Assembly: GCF_033097525.1 (NCBI RefSeq) | Contig: NZ_CP109907.1 | Span: 5,890,001 to 5,954,000, forward strand | Source of the DNA: Sphingobacterium sp. UGAL515B_05 | GTDB taxonomy: Bacteria; Bacteroidota; Bacteroidia; Sphingobacteriales; Sphingobacteriaceae | Length of the DNA: 64,000 bases | Direction: 5' to 3' | Shown here: positions 25,481-33,684 of the stretch, in pieces | Layout of the letters: each line of letters opens with the position of its first letter | Numbering within the stretch: the first letter of the stretch is position 1 | The notes under the pieces: model-generated | The model's input: only the letters and a program-made list of their open reading frames with translations | Database searches by the model: none | Told to the model about the DNA's origin: nothing | Program-made: the position numbers and the translations under genes

Positions 25481-26335
25481 TTATTTGATCAACCAGATAT
25501 CCAAGAGGTAAAATACCGCAAAAATCACCGAGGCATAACCGTTGGTTGTCATAAAGTCGCGATTGACCCGACTTAAATTAGTCGATGAAAACAGGGTATG
25601 CTGGTAAATCAGCAACGCCCCATAAAAGACCACACCTAAATAATAAATCCAACCTACAGACATCAAAAATGCTGGTATTAAAATAAATATAAAAGAAAGC
25701 ACATGCAGACATTCCGAAACGCGCATAGCTCCTTTCGTTCCTAACCACACGGGTATAGAATTAAGATGATTGGCCCGATCAAAGGCTTCGTCCTGTAAAG
25801 CGTAAATAATATCGAAGCCACTCACCCAAGTCAACACAGCGAAACCATAAAGTACCGGAACGGTCGCAAATTGTCCTGTAATAACCATATATGCGCCTAT
25901 TGGAGCCAATCCCAGCCCTGCCCCCAATACAAGATGGCATAAGGGCGTTATGCGCTTTGTATAGGAGTAAAAAAGCACAACAAAAAGTGCAATGGGCGAC
26001 AACATAAAGCAAAGAGAATTGATAAAATACGTAGCTGCAATAAAAATCAAGCAATTTACCAGCGTAAAAACCAATGCATTTTTAGCGGAAATTTTTCCAG
26101 CAGGAATATCACGCATGGCCGTTCTTGGATTAATGGCATCAATATCTCTATCCAGATAACGATTGAATGCCATGGCAGCATTACGGGCCGTCACCATACA
26201 AACGAGCATCAAAACCAATAATTTCCACGAAAAGGCATAGTCTGTTGTGTGCAATGCCAAAAAGAAGCCAATAAAGGCAAATGGCAATGCAAATACACTA
26301 TGGGCAAATAAAACTAAGGATAAGTATTTTTTCAT
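25481..26335 (-). CDS. UbiA-superfamily prenyltransferase (4-hydroxybenzoate polyprenyltransferase-like)
   Basis: The 284-residue protein has about eight or nine membrane helices. It has both Asp-rich Mg-prenyl-diphosphate motifs of the UbiA superfamily: NRYLDRDIDAINPRT (residues 58-72) and YALQDEAFD (about 179-187). It attaches a polyprenyl chain to an aromatic acceptor. In Bacteroidota respiration uses menaquinone, so the true substrate may be the MqnP-type aromatic intermediate of the futalosine route and not 4-hydroxybenzoate; the sequence does not decide. It starts 17 bases after engB, in the same transcript. Confidence 0.88.
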   Translation of the reverse strand: MKKYLSLVLFAHSVFALPFAFIGFFLALHTTDYAFSWKLLVLMLVCMVTARNAAMAFNRYLDRDIDAINPRTAMRDIPAGKISAKNALVFTLVNCLIFIAATYFINSLCFMLSPIALFVVLFYSYTKRITPLCHLVLGAGLGLAPIGAYMVITGQFATVPVLYGFAVLTWVSGFDIIYALQDEAFDRANHLNSIPVWLGTKGAMRVSECLHVLSFIFILIPAFLMSVGWIYYLGVVFYGALLIYQHTLFSSTNLSRVNRDFMTTNGYASVIFAVFYLLDIWLIK

Positions 26336-26352
26336 CTGAACTTAAAATCTAG

Positions 26353-26982
26353 CTAAAACTGTTCGTTTCCGTCGAGTTCAGGGCGAACAAATCGGCCATT
26401 AACTTCATCGATAGCTTCTAAAATAGGCTCATGCCCCATTTTCTTCTCCGCAGACGTTAGGAAAATTGGCGGCACCTCCTCAAACCATTGGAGCAATGAT
26501 TTTTTAAATTTCGCAATATTCGCATCGGATTTAACAGTCGATTGCTTATCGGCTTTGGTGAAAACCAACATAAATGGTAAACCGCATTCGCCCAACCAAT
26601 AGCAAAAATCAAGATCAATCTTTTGTGGTTCATGACGGCTATCCACCAACACAAAAACACATTGCAAATTGTCCCGATGGGTAAGATACCGACGGATGAA
26701 CTTTTCCCATTCATTACGACTTGTTTTAGAGGCCTTAGCAAAACCATAACCTGGCAAATCCACCAAATACCATGTATCGTCGATGATAAAATGATTGATC
26801 AACTGCGTCTTACCAGGTTTCTGGGAGGTCTTGGCAAGTCCTTTCTTGTTGGTCATTGCATTGATCAACGATGATTTACCGACATTTGAACGTCCGATAA
26901 ACGCATATTCCGGCAAATTGGGTGCAGGTAATTTGTCAACTCTCGTGTTACTGCACACGAATTCGGCTTTTTTCACTTCCAT
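26353..26982 (-). CDS. engB: ribosome-biogenesis GTPase EngB (YihA/YsxC)
   Basis: This small TRAFAC GTPase helps assemble the large ribosomal subunit. The 209-residue product has G1 GRSNVGKSSL (residues 31-40), G2 around GKTQLI, G3 DLPGYG and G4 TKAD, with the usual YihA spacing and length. It is first in a two-gene transcript with the prenyltransferase gene. An exact -7 promoter box ends only four bases before its ATG, so the mRNA may be leaderless. Confidence 0.95.
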   Translation of the reverse strand: MEVKKAEFVCSNTRVDKLPAPNLPEYAFIGRSNVGKSSLINAMTNKKGLAKTSQKPGKTQLINHFIIDDTWYLVDLPGYGFAKASKTSRNEWEKFIRRYLTHRDNLQCVFVLVDSRHEPQKIDLDFCYWLGECGLPFMLVFTKADKQSTVKSDANIAKFKKSLLQWFEEVPPIFLTSAEKKMGHEPILEAIDEVNGRFVRPELDGNEQF

Positions 26983-26986
26983 GGAA

Positions 26987-26994
26987 CAAAGGTA
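26987..26994 (-). promoter_or_regulatory. -7 box (TACCTTTG) directly upstream of engB
   Basis: This exact TAnnTTTG match on the minus strand is separated from the engB ATG by four bases (TTCC). Bacteroidota transcripts start a few bases after this box, so the start would lie at or near the A of ATG. No ribosome binding site fits in the gap. Confidence 0.55.
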
Positions 26995-27416
26995 CGTTAA
27001 ATGAATCCCTTTGACAAGATTTGTACGGCTTCTATTCCATAAAAAAGCTTGACTTCCGATTTTATGGGCAGGATAATAAAATGTCCCTAATTATTTTTAA
27101 CTTTCACTACAAACGATTAGTCAAACGAATAAGCGTATTCCGAAGCGGCATTATGCAATCGGAGAACGATGTAGTATTAACCAAATAAAAGAAGTCCTGC
27201 ATGTAATAAGAAAACCTGTATGAATATAAAGAGGCCTGCACGTAATAAAAGAAGGCCAGTGCAAAGAACGGAAACATCACCCTGCATAAAATTTTTTAAG
27301 GGCGCTGTAACAATTCAGCTGTACAAGATACTAACTACATAAATAAACGTCAGTCTTTGGAAAAAAAGCAATGTTCTTAAAAACCCAAAGAACGAATAAA
27401 TTAAACCTTAAAATAG
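26995..27416. repeat. intergenic region with four imperfect ~20-base tandem repeats
   Basis: Between divergent engB and the ABC exporter, four related units follow each other at 27184-27204, 27205-27222, 27223-27243 and 27244-27262. Each begins AATA(A/T)(A/G) and contains a CCTG(C/T)A-type core, with an A-rich first half. The copies are degenerate. The rest of the region is featureless AT-rich DNA that should include the exporter promoter. Confidence 0.5.
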
Positions 27417-28352
27417 ATGTTACTCGAAATCAATCATGTCACCAAAGATTACGCCAATCACCGTGCATTGGACGATGTATCCATTCAAATCCCAAAGGGT
27501 AAGATTTTTGGGCTATTGGGGCCAAACGGGGCTGGAAAAACATCCCTGATCCGTATTATTAACCAAATTACCGCCCCCGATTCCGGCGAAATTCTGTTTA
27601 ATGGCGAAGCGTTGGGGCCACAGCATATTGCTCAAATCGGCTATTTACCCGAAGAGCGGGGTTTGTATAAAAAAATGAAAATCGGTGATCAAATGTTGTA
27701 TTTGGCACAGCTTAAGGGGCTTTCCAAGCGAGAAGCCTTAGCACGCATCCGAGATTGGTGCCAGCGCCTGGACATCACATCCTGGTTAGACAAAAAGATA
27801 GAAGATCTCAGTAAAGGTATGCAGCAAAAAGTACAATTTGTCGCTACAGTCATCCACCAACCACAATTGATTATCTTAGATGAGCCCTTTTCGGGATTTG
27901 ATCCCGTAAATGCCAATATCATAAAAGAACAGATTCTCCGCTTAAATCAAGAAGGTGCGACCATTATATTTTCCACACACCGCATGGAGACTGTGGAAGA
28001 GCTTTGCGATAATATTGCCCTCATCAATCGATCGAAAAAAATACTGGATGGTTCTGTACAAGCGATTAAAAAAGAATACCGAAATCAAACCTATCGATTG
28101 GAATATACAGCAAGCGAAGATAATTTTCTTCTGTCCGACGACACCCTATTTAAGGTCATCACGTCAACAAAGCATGAAAAAACATACATCACTACAATTC
28201 AACTAAATAACAACAGTCATATCAATGATGTATTAATGCGTTTCATCCCCAAAATACAGCTCAATCAACTCATTGAAATCGTTCCCTCAATGGCGGATAT
28301 TTTCATCCAAAAAGTCACACAAGTATCACCTACAGCTAACGATCATGCATAA
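27417..28352 (+). CDS. ABC exporter ATP-binding protein (NatA-like)
   Basis: The 311-residue ATPase contains Walker A GPNGAGKTSL (residues 35-44), the signature LSKGMQQKVQ, Walker B LIILDEPFSGFDP and the switch His in STHR. A C-terminal DUF4162-like region of about 90 residues follows. It energises the membrane subunit encoded next, whose start overlaps this gene by eight bases (ATGCATAA). The pair resembles NatAB-type exporters. The substrate is unknown; sodium, peptides or drugs are all possible from family knowledge. Confidence 0.9.
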   Translation: MLLEINHVTKDYANHRALDDVSIQIPKGKIFGLLGPNGAGKTSLIRIINQITAPDSGEILFNGEALGPQHIAQIGYLPEERGLYKKMKIGDQMLYLAQLKGLSKREALARIRDWCQRLDITSWLDKKIEDLSKGMQQKVQFVATVIHQPQLIILDEPFSGFDPVNANIIKEQILRLNQEGATIIFSTHRMETVEELCDNIALINRSKKILDGSVQAIKKEYRNQTYRLEYTASEDNFLLSDDTLFKVITSTKHEKTYITTIQLNNNSHINDVLMRFIPKIQLNQLIEIVPSMADIFIQKVTQVSPTANDHA

Positions 28353-29670
28353 AATATTACTTATCATCCAACGGGAATACCTATCACGTGTCAAGAAAAA
28401 ATCTTTTATTGTCATGACTTTTGCCGTGCCCCTGTTCTTTTTCGCACTGTATGCAGGCATGTTTTATCTGACAAAAAAGAGCTTTAAAGATTCGCACACC
28501 GAAGTCTTTATTTTAGATGAGCAAGGCGACTTTGCCAGCAGACTCCAAAGCAATAAAAATGTAAGTTATACGGTATCCAAATTGGACCTGCAGGCCCAAA
28601 AAGTGCAGCTTACACAAAGCGAAGGGAAACAGTCGATCCTTTATATTCCAAAAGATATTTTAACAAGCAAACGAGCCGAACTGATTACCGGCGGCAAGAC
28701 AAGTTTTGTCACACAGGAGATCATTAGCGGCCAATTGGAAGAGATCATCCGTGAAAAGGAATATAAAGCCAAGGGAATCGACCTGCAGATTATCCAGTCC
28801 ATTAAGCCCAAAGTCACCATCGATGCAAAAGAATTAACAGCAGACGGTGAAGAAAAGAACAGCAATACAGCCATTGCAATGGGTCTTGGTGTCGCTTTGG
28901 CTATCTTAGTATACCTATCCCTGTTTCTCTATGGTGCCCAGGTAATGCGTGGTATTATCGAAGAAAAAAGCAACCGCATCATCGAAGTCATTATTTCCTC
29001 GGTCAAACCCTTTCAGCTCATGATGGGTAAAATTGTTGGGATCGGTATGGTTGGACTGACGCAATTTGTCATGTGGCTCGTGCTTACAGGAGGCCTTTTT
29101 ATCACGGCAACACTCCTATTTGTCAATTCTCAGGATATGCAGGAGGTTGCGGCAAGCCAACCTGGAGCGGGTAATATGAGTACCGTATCAAAAGCAATGG
29201 CCCAGAATGATTCTGCTTCTATCCTTACGTCGATCCAAAGCTTTAATTTCACGGAAGTCATCATTTTCTTCTTTCTGTTTTTTATTGCCGGATATCTGCT
29301 GTATAGTGCTATTTTCGCTGCTGCTGGTTCAGCTGTCGACAATGAAACAGAGGCCAATCAGTTTTCAATGCCCATTACCATGCCTTTGCTATTAACCTAT
29401 ATTCTTTCTTTTGGCGTCATTATCAATGATCCCAATGGACCGATTGCAACATGGTTAAGCTTTATTCCATTCACCTCTCCCATCGCTATGCTCGTTCGCA
29501 TACCTTTTGGTGTACCCCTGTGGCAGATTCTGACCTCACTGACCTTGCTCATACTGACCTTCTTATTTGTGACCTGGGTTGCTGCCCGCATCTATCGTGT
29601 CGGTATTTTGATCTATGGTAAAAAAGCAAGTCTCAAAGAAATCATCAAATGGTTCAATTACAAAAGCTAG
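28345..29670 (+). CDS. ABC-2 family exporter permease (NatB-like)
   Basis: The ATG at 28345 (MHKILLIIQREYLSRVKKKS) is chosen over an upstream in-frame start because it matches permease N-termini and overlaps the ATPase stop. The 441-residue product has one N-terminal membrane helix, a large extracytoplasmic domain of about 150 residues (YPK/E-rich), and five or six C-terminal helices. This is the ABC2_membrane_3 layout. The IIEEKSNRIIEVIISSVKP segment before the second helix group is typical of NatB-like proteins. It forms the channel of the exporter with the preceding ATPase. A strong terminator follows. Confidence 0.9.
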   Translation: MHKILLIIQREYLSRVKKKSFIVMTFAVPLFFFALYAGMFYLTKKSFKDSHTEVFILDEQGDFASRLQSNKNVSYTVSKLDLQAQKVQLTQSEGKQSILYIPKDILTSKRAELITGGKTSFVTQEIISGQLEEIIREKEYKAKGIDLQIIQSIKPKVTIDAKELTADGEEKNSNTAIAMGLGVALAILVYLSLFLYGAQVMRGIIEEKSNRIIEVIISSVKPFQLMMGKIVGIGMVGLTQFVMWLVLTGGLFITATLLFVNSQDMQEVAASQPGAGNMSTVSKAMAQNDSASILTSIQSFNFTEVIIFFFLFFIAGYLLYSAIFAAAGSAVDNETEANQFSMPITMPLLLTYILSFGVIINDPNGPIATWLSFIPFTSPIAMLVRIPFGVPLWQILTSLTLLILTFLFVTWVAARIYRVGILIYGKKASLKEIIKWFNYKS

Positions 29671-29708
29671 CCGTATTCTGAACCAGCTGTGCATAACTAC
29701 AGCAACAT

Positions 29709-29748
29709 AAAAAGGGCCAAATTGCAAGCAATTTGGCCCTTTTCTTTT
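29709..29748 (+). terminator. terminator of the ABC exporter operon
   Basis: A perfect 15-bp stem (29710-29724 with 29729-29743, loop CAAG) is followed by TTTTCTTTTAT, 39 bases past the stop codon. It could also stop transcription from the opposite strand. Confidence 0.9.
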
Positions 29749-29813
29749 ATATAAAAGCATCCCGATTAGGCTACGATCATAAATAGTACGATCAGCACCT
29801 AAAAACAGCTCAA

Positions 29814-30341
29814 TTAATATCTTATATTCAATTTTTTAAAGACAAAATGCCACAACCATATCGGTCCGACAAGTAAAAACTGTAGAAACTGCTGTCCTGT
29901 GATTTTCGTCTTTTCCTTTCCCTTACCGATAAAAAGCGCCACAATAGCTAGCAATGCGATCCCCAAACACACCCAGATGACAGCAGGGCCACCATTCTTT
30001 TGTGCGTATTCCAGTTGCACAATAAAGAAACTCATGCCCCCGATAGAGAATAATATCGCATAAGACAACGTTGCGGACAGCTTTAAATAATAATAAATGA
30101 CAATAGCGATGAAGAAAGACCCCCAATTCAAAAAAGTATGCCAATTGAGTTTGACCAAGAACTCGAACTGTGGAAATGGGATCATCCAGATGCAGCCCAT
30201 GATACCAAAAAACAATAATGGTAAAAAGATGGCTTGAATCAGACGATTGGTCGGATCCTGAAAATTAGCATCCAGCTCCGCAAAATACTTATCTACGGGA
30301 CGTAAAGGTTCGACTTCTTGAACTTTCTTCTTTTGTTTCAT
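29814..30341 (-). CDS. membrane protein resembling the DUF962/Mpo1 family
   Basis: The 175-residue protein has a charged N-terminus and four or five helices. The segment YFAELDANFQDPTNRLIQ, followed by IFLPLLFFGIMGCIWMIP, strongly recalls DUF962 (yeast Mpo1, an Fe-dependent 2-hydroxy fatty acid dioxygenase). The C-terminal GPIWLWHFVFKK also fits. In catalytic members the first block contains His residues (typically ...SH....N..IH). Here these positions are Asn/Phe and Gln, so enzymatic activity is doubtful. It is a single gene divergent from the HAD phosphatase. The family call is by eye. Confidence 0.5.
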   Translation of the reverse strand: MKQKKKVQEVEPLRPVDKYFAELDANFQDPTNRLIQAIFLPLLFFGIMGCIWMIPFPQFEFLVKLNWHTFLNWGSFFIAIVIYYYLKLSATLSYAILFSIGGMSFFIVQLEYAQKNGGPAVIWVCLGIALLAIVALFIGKGKEKTKITGQQFLQFLLVGPIWLWHFVFKKLNIRY

Positions 30342-30470
30342 TCGGCAAATTTAACAAATATTGGGCATGCCTTAGGCCTTAAAGATGATAATATTCCTTA
30401 TTTTTTGGTCTGCTGCACGTCATTATATGCTTTCAGGAGACACAAACTCGCTTACTCCTATTCTATTCCG

Positions 30471-30478
30471 TAATATTG
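30471..30478 (+). promoter_or_regulatory. -7-like box (TAATATTG) directly upstream of the HAD gene
   Basis: This sequence differs at one base from TAnnTTTG and is separated from the ATG at 30483 by four bases (CAGC), the same spacing as at engB. It suggests a leaderless transcript. Confidence 0.4.
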
Positions 30479-30482
30479 CAGC

Positions 30483-31133
30483 ATGAACTCTTACAAACAT
30501 ATCTTATTTGATCTGGACGGAACCCTGACCGACCCCGCGGAAGGAATTACGAAATGTATTGCCTATGCCTTGGAATCAAAAGGCATCCATACAGCAGATC
30601 TGAATAGCCTCAAACCCTTGATCGGCCCGCCCCTCAAAGATTCTTTCATACATACCTTTGGGTTTGACGAAAGCGAAGCAATCGCCTGTGTAGAAAAATA
30701 TCGGGAGCGCTTTTCAACCATAGGGCTGTATGAGAATATCCTGTTTGATCGCATACCTGAGCTTTTAGCGTTGCTAAAAACAAAAGGGTACAGCATCTAC
30801 CTTGCGACCTCCAAACCCGAAATTTTCGCCCACAAAATATTACAGCACTTTGCAATAAATACCTATTTTGATTTTGCGGGCGGAAGCGCTTTGGACGATT
30901 CCAGACCGACCAAAACCAGTGTCATCCAATATGTCATGGAACAGGCCAAGCTAACAAGTCCACAAGACTGCCTCATGATCGGAGATCGCAAACATGATCT
31001 GATTGGTGCACGAGAAACAGGCATGGATGCTGTTGGTGTATTGTATGGCTATGGTAGCCAAGCCGAACTCGAACAGGAAGATCCGACCTATCTATTGGCT
31101 ACAGTGACAGATCTGATGGAATTTTTCCAATAA
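30483..31133 (+). CDS. HAD-superfamily phosphatase (phosphoglycolate phosphatase-like)
   Basis: The 216-residue protein has all HAD motifs: DLDGTLTD (motif I, Asp10 nucleophile), ATSKP (motif II), a Lys before MIGDRKHDLIGA (motifs III and IV), and the alpha-helical cap typical of phosphoglycolate phosphatase/beta-phosphoglucomutase relatives. The substrate cannot be told; phosphoglycolate or a nucleotide is possible. It is a single gene. The last 54 bases contain a segment that recurs, nearly exact, beyond the stop codon. Confidence 0.88.
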   Translation: MNSYKHILFDLDGTLTDPAEGITKCIAYALESKGIHTADLNSLKPLIGPPLKDSFIHTFGFDESEAIACVEKYRERFSTIGLYENILFDRIPELLALLKTKGYSIYLATSKPEIFAHKILQHFAINTYFDFAGGSALDDSRPTKTSVIQYVMEQAKLTSPQDCLMIGDRKHDLIGARETGMDAVGVLYGYGSQAELEQEDPTYLLATVTDLMEFFQ

Positions 31134-31161
31134 TTACCGATAATAAAAAGGGTATCCAAAA

Positions 31162-31185
31162 GATCCGACCTATTTATTGGCTACA
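31162..31185 (+). repeat. second copy of the HAD gene 3' end
   Basis: Bases 31162-31185 repeat 31080-31103 from inside the HAD gene with one mismatch (23 of 24), displaced by 82 bases and lying after the stop codon. It looks like a local duplication remnant. Confidence 0.7.
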
Positions 31186-31189
31186 ATTT

Positions 31190-31314
31190 GCTTCAATTTA
31201 AGTCAAATCAAATTTAACTCAAGTCAATCCAAGTAACTCAAGTCAAGCCGATTCAATTCAAATCAAGTCATTTGAGTCGATTCAATTTAAGTCATTTGAG
31301 TCGATTCAATTTAA
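31190..31314. repeat. TCAAGTCAATT-rich repeat array
   Basis: Two perfect adjacent 24-base copies occupy 31265-31288 and 31289-31312 (each AAGTCATTTGAGTCGATTCA plus ATTT). Upstream, about 75 bases consist of degenerate AAGTCAA/TTCAA words. The array sits between the HAD gene and the rny terminator, on the 3' side of both genes. Confidence 0.8.
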
Positions 31315-31376
31315 GTCCACCCTTTAAAGAATGGAATGGCTGAAATGATCAAGTTGAGGAAACGTGTAGCATTGCA

Positions 31377-31410
31377 TAAAAAAAGCTCCAAACATTTCGT
31401 TTGGAGCTTC
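31377..31410 (-). terminator. terminator of rny
   Basis: The stem AAGCTCCAAAC/GTTTGGAGCTT (31383-31393 with 31399-31409) is followed on the minus strand by seven T. It lies 22 bases past the rny stop. Confidence 0.9.
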
Positions 31411-31431
31411 TTTATGCTGGATCCTTAGGAA

Positions 31432-32985
31432 CTATTTTGCGTAAGACACAGATCTTGTCTCACGAATTACAGTTACTTTAATTTGCCCTGGATAAGTCAT
31501 TTCCGTTTGAATACGGTTAGAGATATCAGCAGCTAGTATTTCCGACTGTGCGTCAGACACCTTCTCACTCTCAACGATGACACGTAGCTCACGGCCAGCT
31601 TGTATCGCGAAGGTTTTCTCAACCCCAGGATACGATAAAGCCAAATCTTCCAACTCTTTTAGGCGCTTGATATAACTTTCCACAACCTCACGACGTGCGC
31701 CTGGGCGTGCACCAGAGATCGCGTCACAAGCCTGAACAACCGGAGATATTAAGGCAGTCATTTCGATCTCATCATGGTGAGCACCAATTGCATTACATAC
31801 ATCAGGGTGTTCCTTGTATTTCTCGGCAAGTTGCATACCTAAAATAGCGTGTGGCAACTCCGGATTATCATCAGGCACTTTACCTATATCGTGTAGTAAT
31901 CCAGCACGTTTCGCATGTTTAACATTCAGACCTAGTTCTGCCGCCATTGTTGCTGCAAAATTAGCTACCTCACGCGAGTGTTGTAAAAGATTCTGTCCGT
32001 AAGACGAGCGGTAACGCATGCGCCCTACCATACGAATCAATTCAGGGTGCAAACCATGGATTCCCAAATCGATCGCGGTACGTTCACCAATTTCAACGAT
32101 TTCATCCTCTATTTGCGTCCGCGTCTTAGCAACAACCTCTTCAATACGAGCCGGGTGAATACGACCATCTGTTACCAAACGGTGTAAAGCCAAACGCGCT
32201 ATTTCGCGACGTACGGGATCGAAACCAGATAGGATAATTGCTTCGGGTGTATCGTCTACAATGATTTCTACGCCTGTTGCAGCTTCCAATGCACGAATAT
32301 TACGACCTTCGCGACCAATAATACGACCTTTGATTTCATCATTTTCGATATTGAAAATTGAGACGGTATTTTCGATCGCAGATTCCGTAGCAGTGCGTTG
32401 GATGGTCTGAATAACAACCTTTTTCGCCTCTTTAGTCGCCGTCAATTTGGCCTCATCCACAATATCTTTGATTTGAATCATCGCTTGTGAGCGGGCTTCT
32501 TCGCGCAACGAGTCCACCAATTGATTTTTTGCTTCGTCAGCAGTTACGCCAGCGATACTTTCCAATTGCTTAATCTGTTGTAATTTGAGCGTTTCTACTT
32601 CTTCAGATTTCTTTTCATTCAGTTCAACCAACTTATCCAATTGCTTTTTCTTGGTATCCACCTCTTGCTTATCGCGATTGATGTTTTCCAGCTTTTGGTT
32701 AATTGACTGTTCTTTTTGTCTTAACGTATTTTCCTTTTGGTTGATGGTATTGTTACGTTGATTGACTTCCTTTTCGTGTTCAGATTTTAATTGAAGGAAC
32801 TTTTCTTTGGCCTCTAACAGGCGTTTCTTTTTAATGTGTTCCCCTTCCTGCTCTGCATCTTTCAGTATGCTATTTACCTTATCCTTGGCTTCCTGTTCTT
32901 GTTTTTTAAATAACAGAACCAATAGATAACGACCTATAACAACACCAACAATCAGAGAAATTATGCTATAAATTGCGATGTCCAT
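31432..32985 (-). CDS. rny: ribonuclease Y
   Basis: RNase Y is a membrane-bound endoribonuclease that starts mRNA decay in many bacteria lacking RNase E. The 517-residue product has one N-terminal membrane helix (about 4-25), a long charged coiled coil (25-190), a KH RNA-binding domain (GRIIGREGRNIRALE, about 210-270) and an HD phosphohydrolase domain with HDIGK near residue 360. Length and order are standard. It follows the pheT-zapA cluster and the 6S-like RNA on the same strand. The RNA's own T-tailed stem should separate it from upstream transcription. Confidence 0.95.
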   Translation of the reverse strand: MDIAIYSIISLIVGVVIGRYLLVLLFKKQEQEAKDKVNSILKDAEQEGEHIKKKRLLEAKEKFLQLKSEHEKEVNQRNNTINQKENTLRQKEQSINQKLENINRDKQEVDTKKKQLDKLVELNEKKSEEVETLKLQQIKQLESIAGVTADEAKNQLVDSLREEARSQAMIQIKDIVDEAKLTATKEAKKVVIQTIQRTATESAIENTVSIFNIENDEIKGRIIGREGRNIRALEAATGVEIIVDDTPEAIILSGFDPVRREIARLALHRLVTDGRIHPARIEEVVAKTRTQIEDEIVEIGERTAIDLGIHGLHPELIRMVGRMRYRSSYGQNLLQHSREVANFAATMAAELGLNVKHAKRAGLLHDIGKVPDDNPELPHAILGMQLAEKYKEHPDVCNAIGAHHDEIEMTALISPVVQACDAISGARPGARREVVESYIKRLKELEDLALSYPGVEKTFAIQAGRELRVIVESEKVSDAQSEILAADISNRIQTEMTYPGQIKVTVIRETRSVSYAK

Positions 32986-33125
32986 GTATGTATAATTGTA
33001 TTATTTGTGTTTGTTTTTATTAATTATGTTCAATTTCCAGTAAAATCACCAATCAGCCTGTTCCCTTATCCTTGGTATAAGCCAACTCAGTAGCGATCCC
33101 AATAAGTGCATCAGCACTACATGAC
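32986..33125. other. upstream region of rny
   Basis: These 140 bases lie between the T tract of the structured RNA and the rny start. With that RNA they fill the 354-base gap between rny and zapA. The rny promoter is expected here; no clear -7 box was found. Confidence 0.4.
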
Positions 33126-33300
33126 AAAAAAAAACCGCAATTAAATTTAAACAGGTCTCATGTATTATTAAACTTCGTGATTACATAATTAGGCTTAGAT
33201 TGTGACCCAGATGGCTTTCGCAAAATGGCCTATATCTTTTTGCGCCTGTAATATTGAAGCGTTAAGTTTAAAATAGTGACAACCCGAATTTAATTGCGGC
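33126..33300 (-). ncRNA. 6S RNA-like structured RNA downstream of zapA
   Basis: The minus-strand transcript folds into one long rod of nested helices. They are 33135-33147 with 33287-33299 (13 perfect pairs), 33152-33156 with 33282-33286, 33168-33175 with 33264-33271, 33180-33185 with 33247-33252, 33192-33194 with 33244-33246, and an apical stem 33219-33225 with 33238-33244 (the last two share one base). The outer stem ends directly in nine T, so closing stem and terminator coincide. Length near 170 bases, rod shape with internal bubbles and position next to zapA match 6S (SsrS) RNA, which binds the housekeeping RNA polymerase; in proteobacteria ssrS also neighbours zapA. A TATATTTA box about 20-30 bases upstream of the outer stem may be its promoter. 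The structure is seen; the 6S identity is inferred. Confidence 0.6.
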
Positions 33301-33339
33301 AAATTCGTCGTTTAAGCTCTAAATATAAAGAACGTAAAT

Positions 33340-33630
33340 TTATTTTTTAAAGAAATCCGTCAACAACTGATCAAGTTCCTGTACTGAATTTTCCAAACCC
33401 ACTTCGTGGTTTTGAGACTGCCGTTCTGCATTAAGCATACGCGTCGCAAATTGCAATACACACATGGATAACAAATCCTGCTTATCTCTCACAGTATAGT
33501 TTTCCTGCAATTCCTTTACTTTTTCATTTATCAATTTCGCAGCGTGTCGAATTACTTCTTCTTCCGCGCTCTCCACCCGAAGGGGATAAACACGATCTGC
33601 GATATTTATTTTTATGGAAATCTCTCCCAT
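33340..33630 (-). CDS. zapA: cell division protein ZapA
   Basis: ZapA binds FtsZ and bundles its protofilaments at the division ring. The 96-residue protein has the compact N-terminal beta-type domain (EISIKINIADRVYPLRV) and a helical C-terminus that would form the tetramer coiled coil; size and sequence pattern are typical. It lies 54 bases downstream of a small coiled-coil gene and upstream of the 6S-like RNA. Confidence 0.9.
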   Translation of the reverse strand: MGEISIKINIADRVYPLRVESAEEEVIRHAAKLINEKVKELQENYTVRDKQDLLSMCVLQFATRMLNAERQSQNHEVGLENSVQELDQLLTDFFKK

Positions 33631-33684
33631 TTCTTTGAGCTTTTTAACGTTGTATTAGTTTGAATCCGATAACACTTCTCCCAA

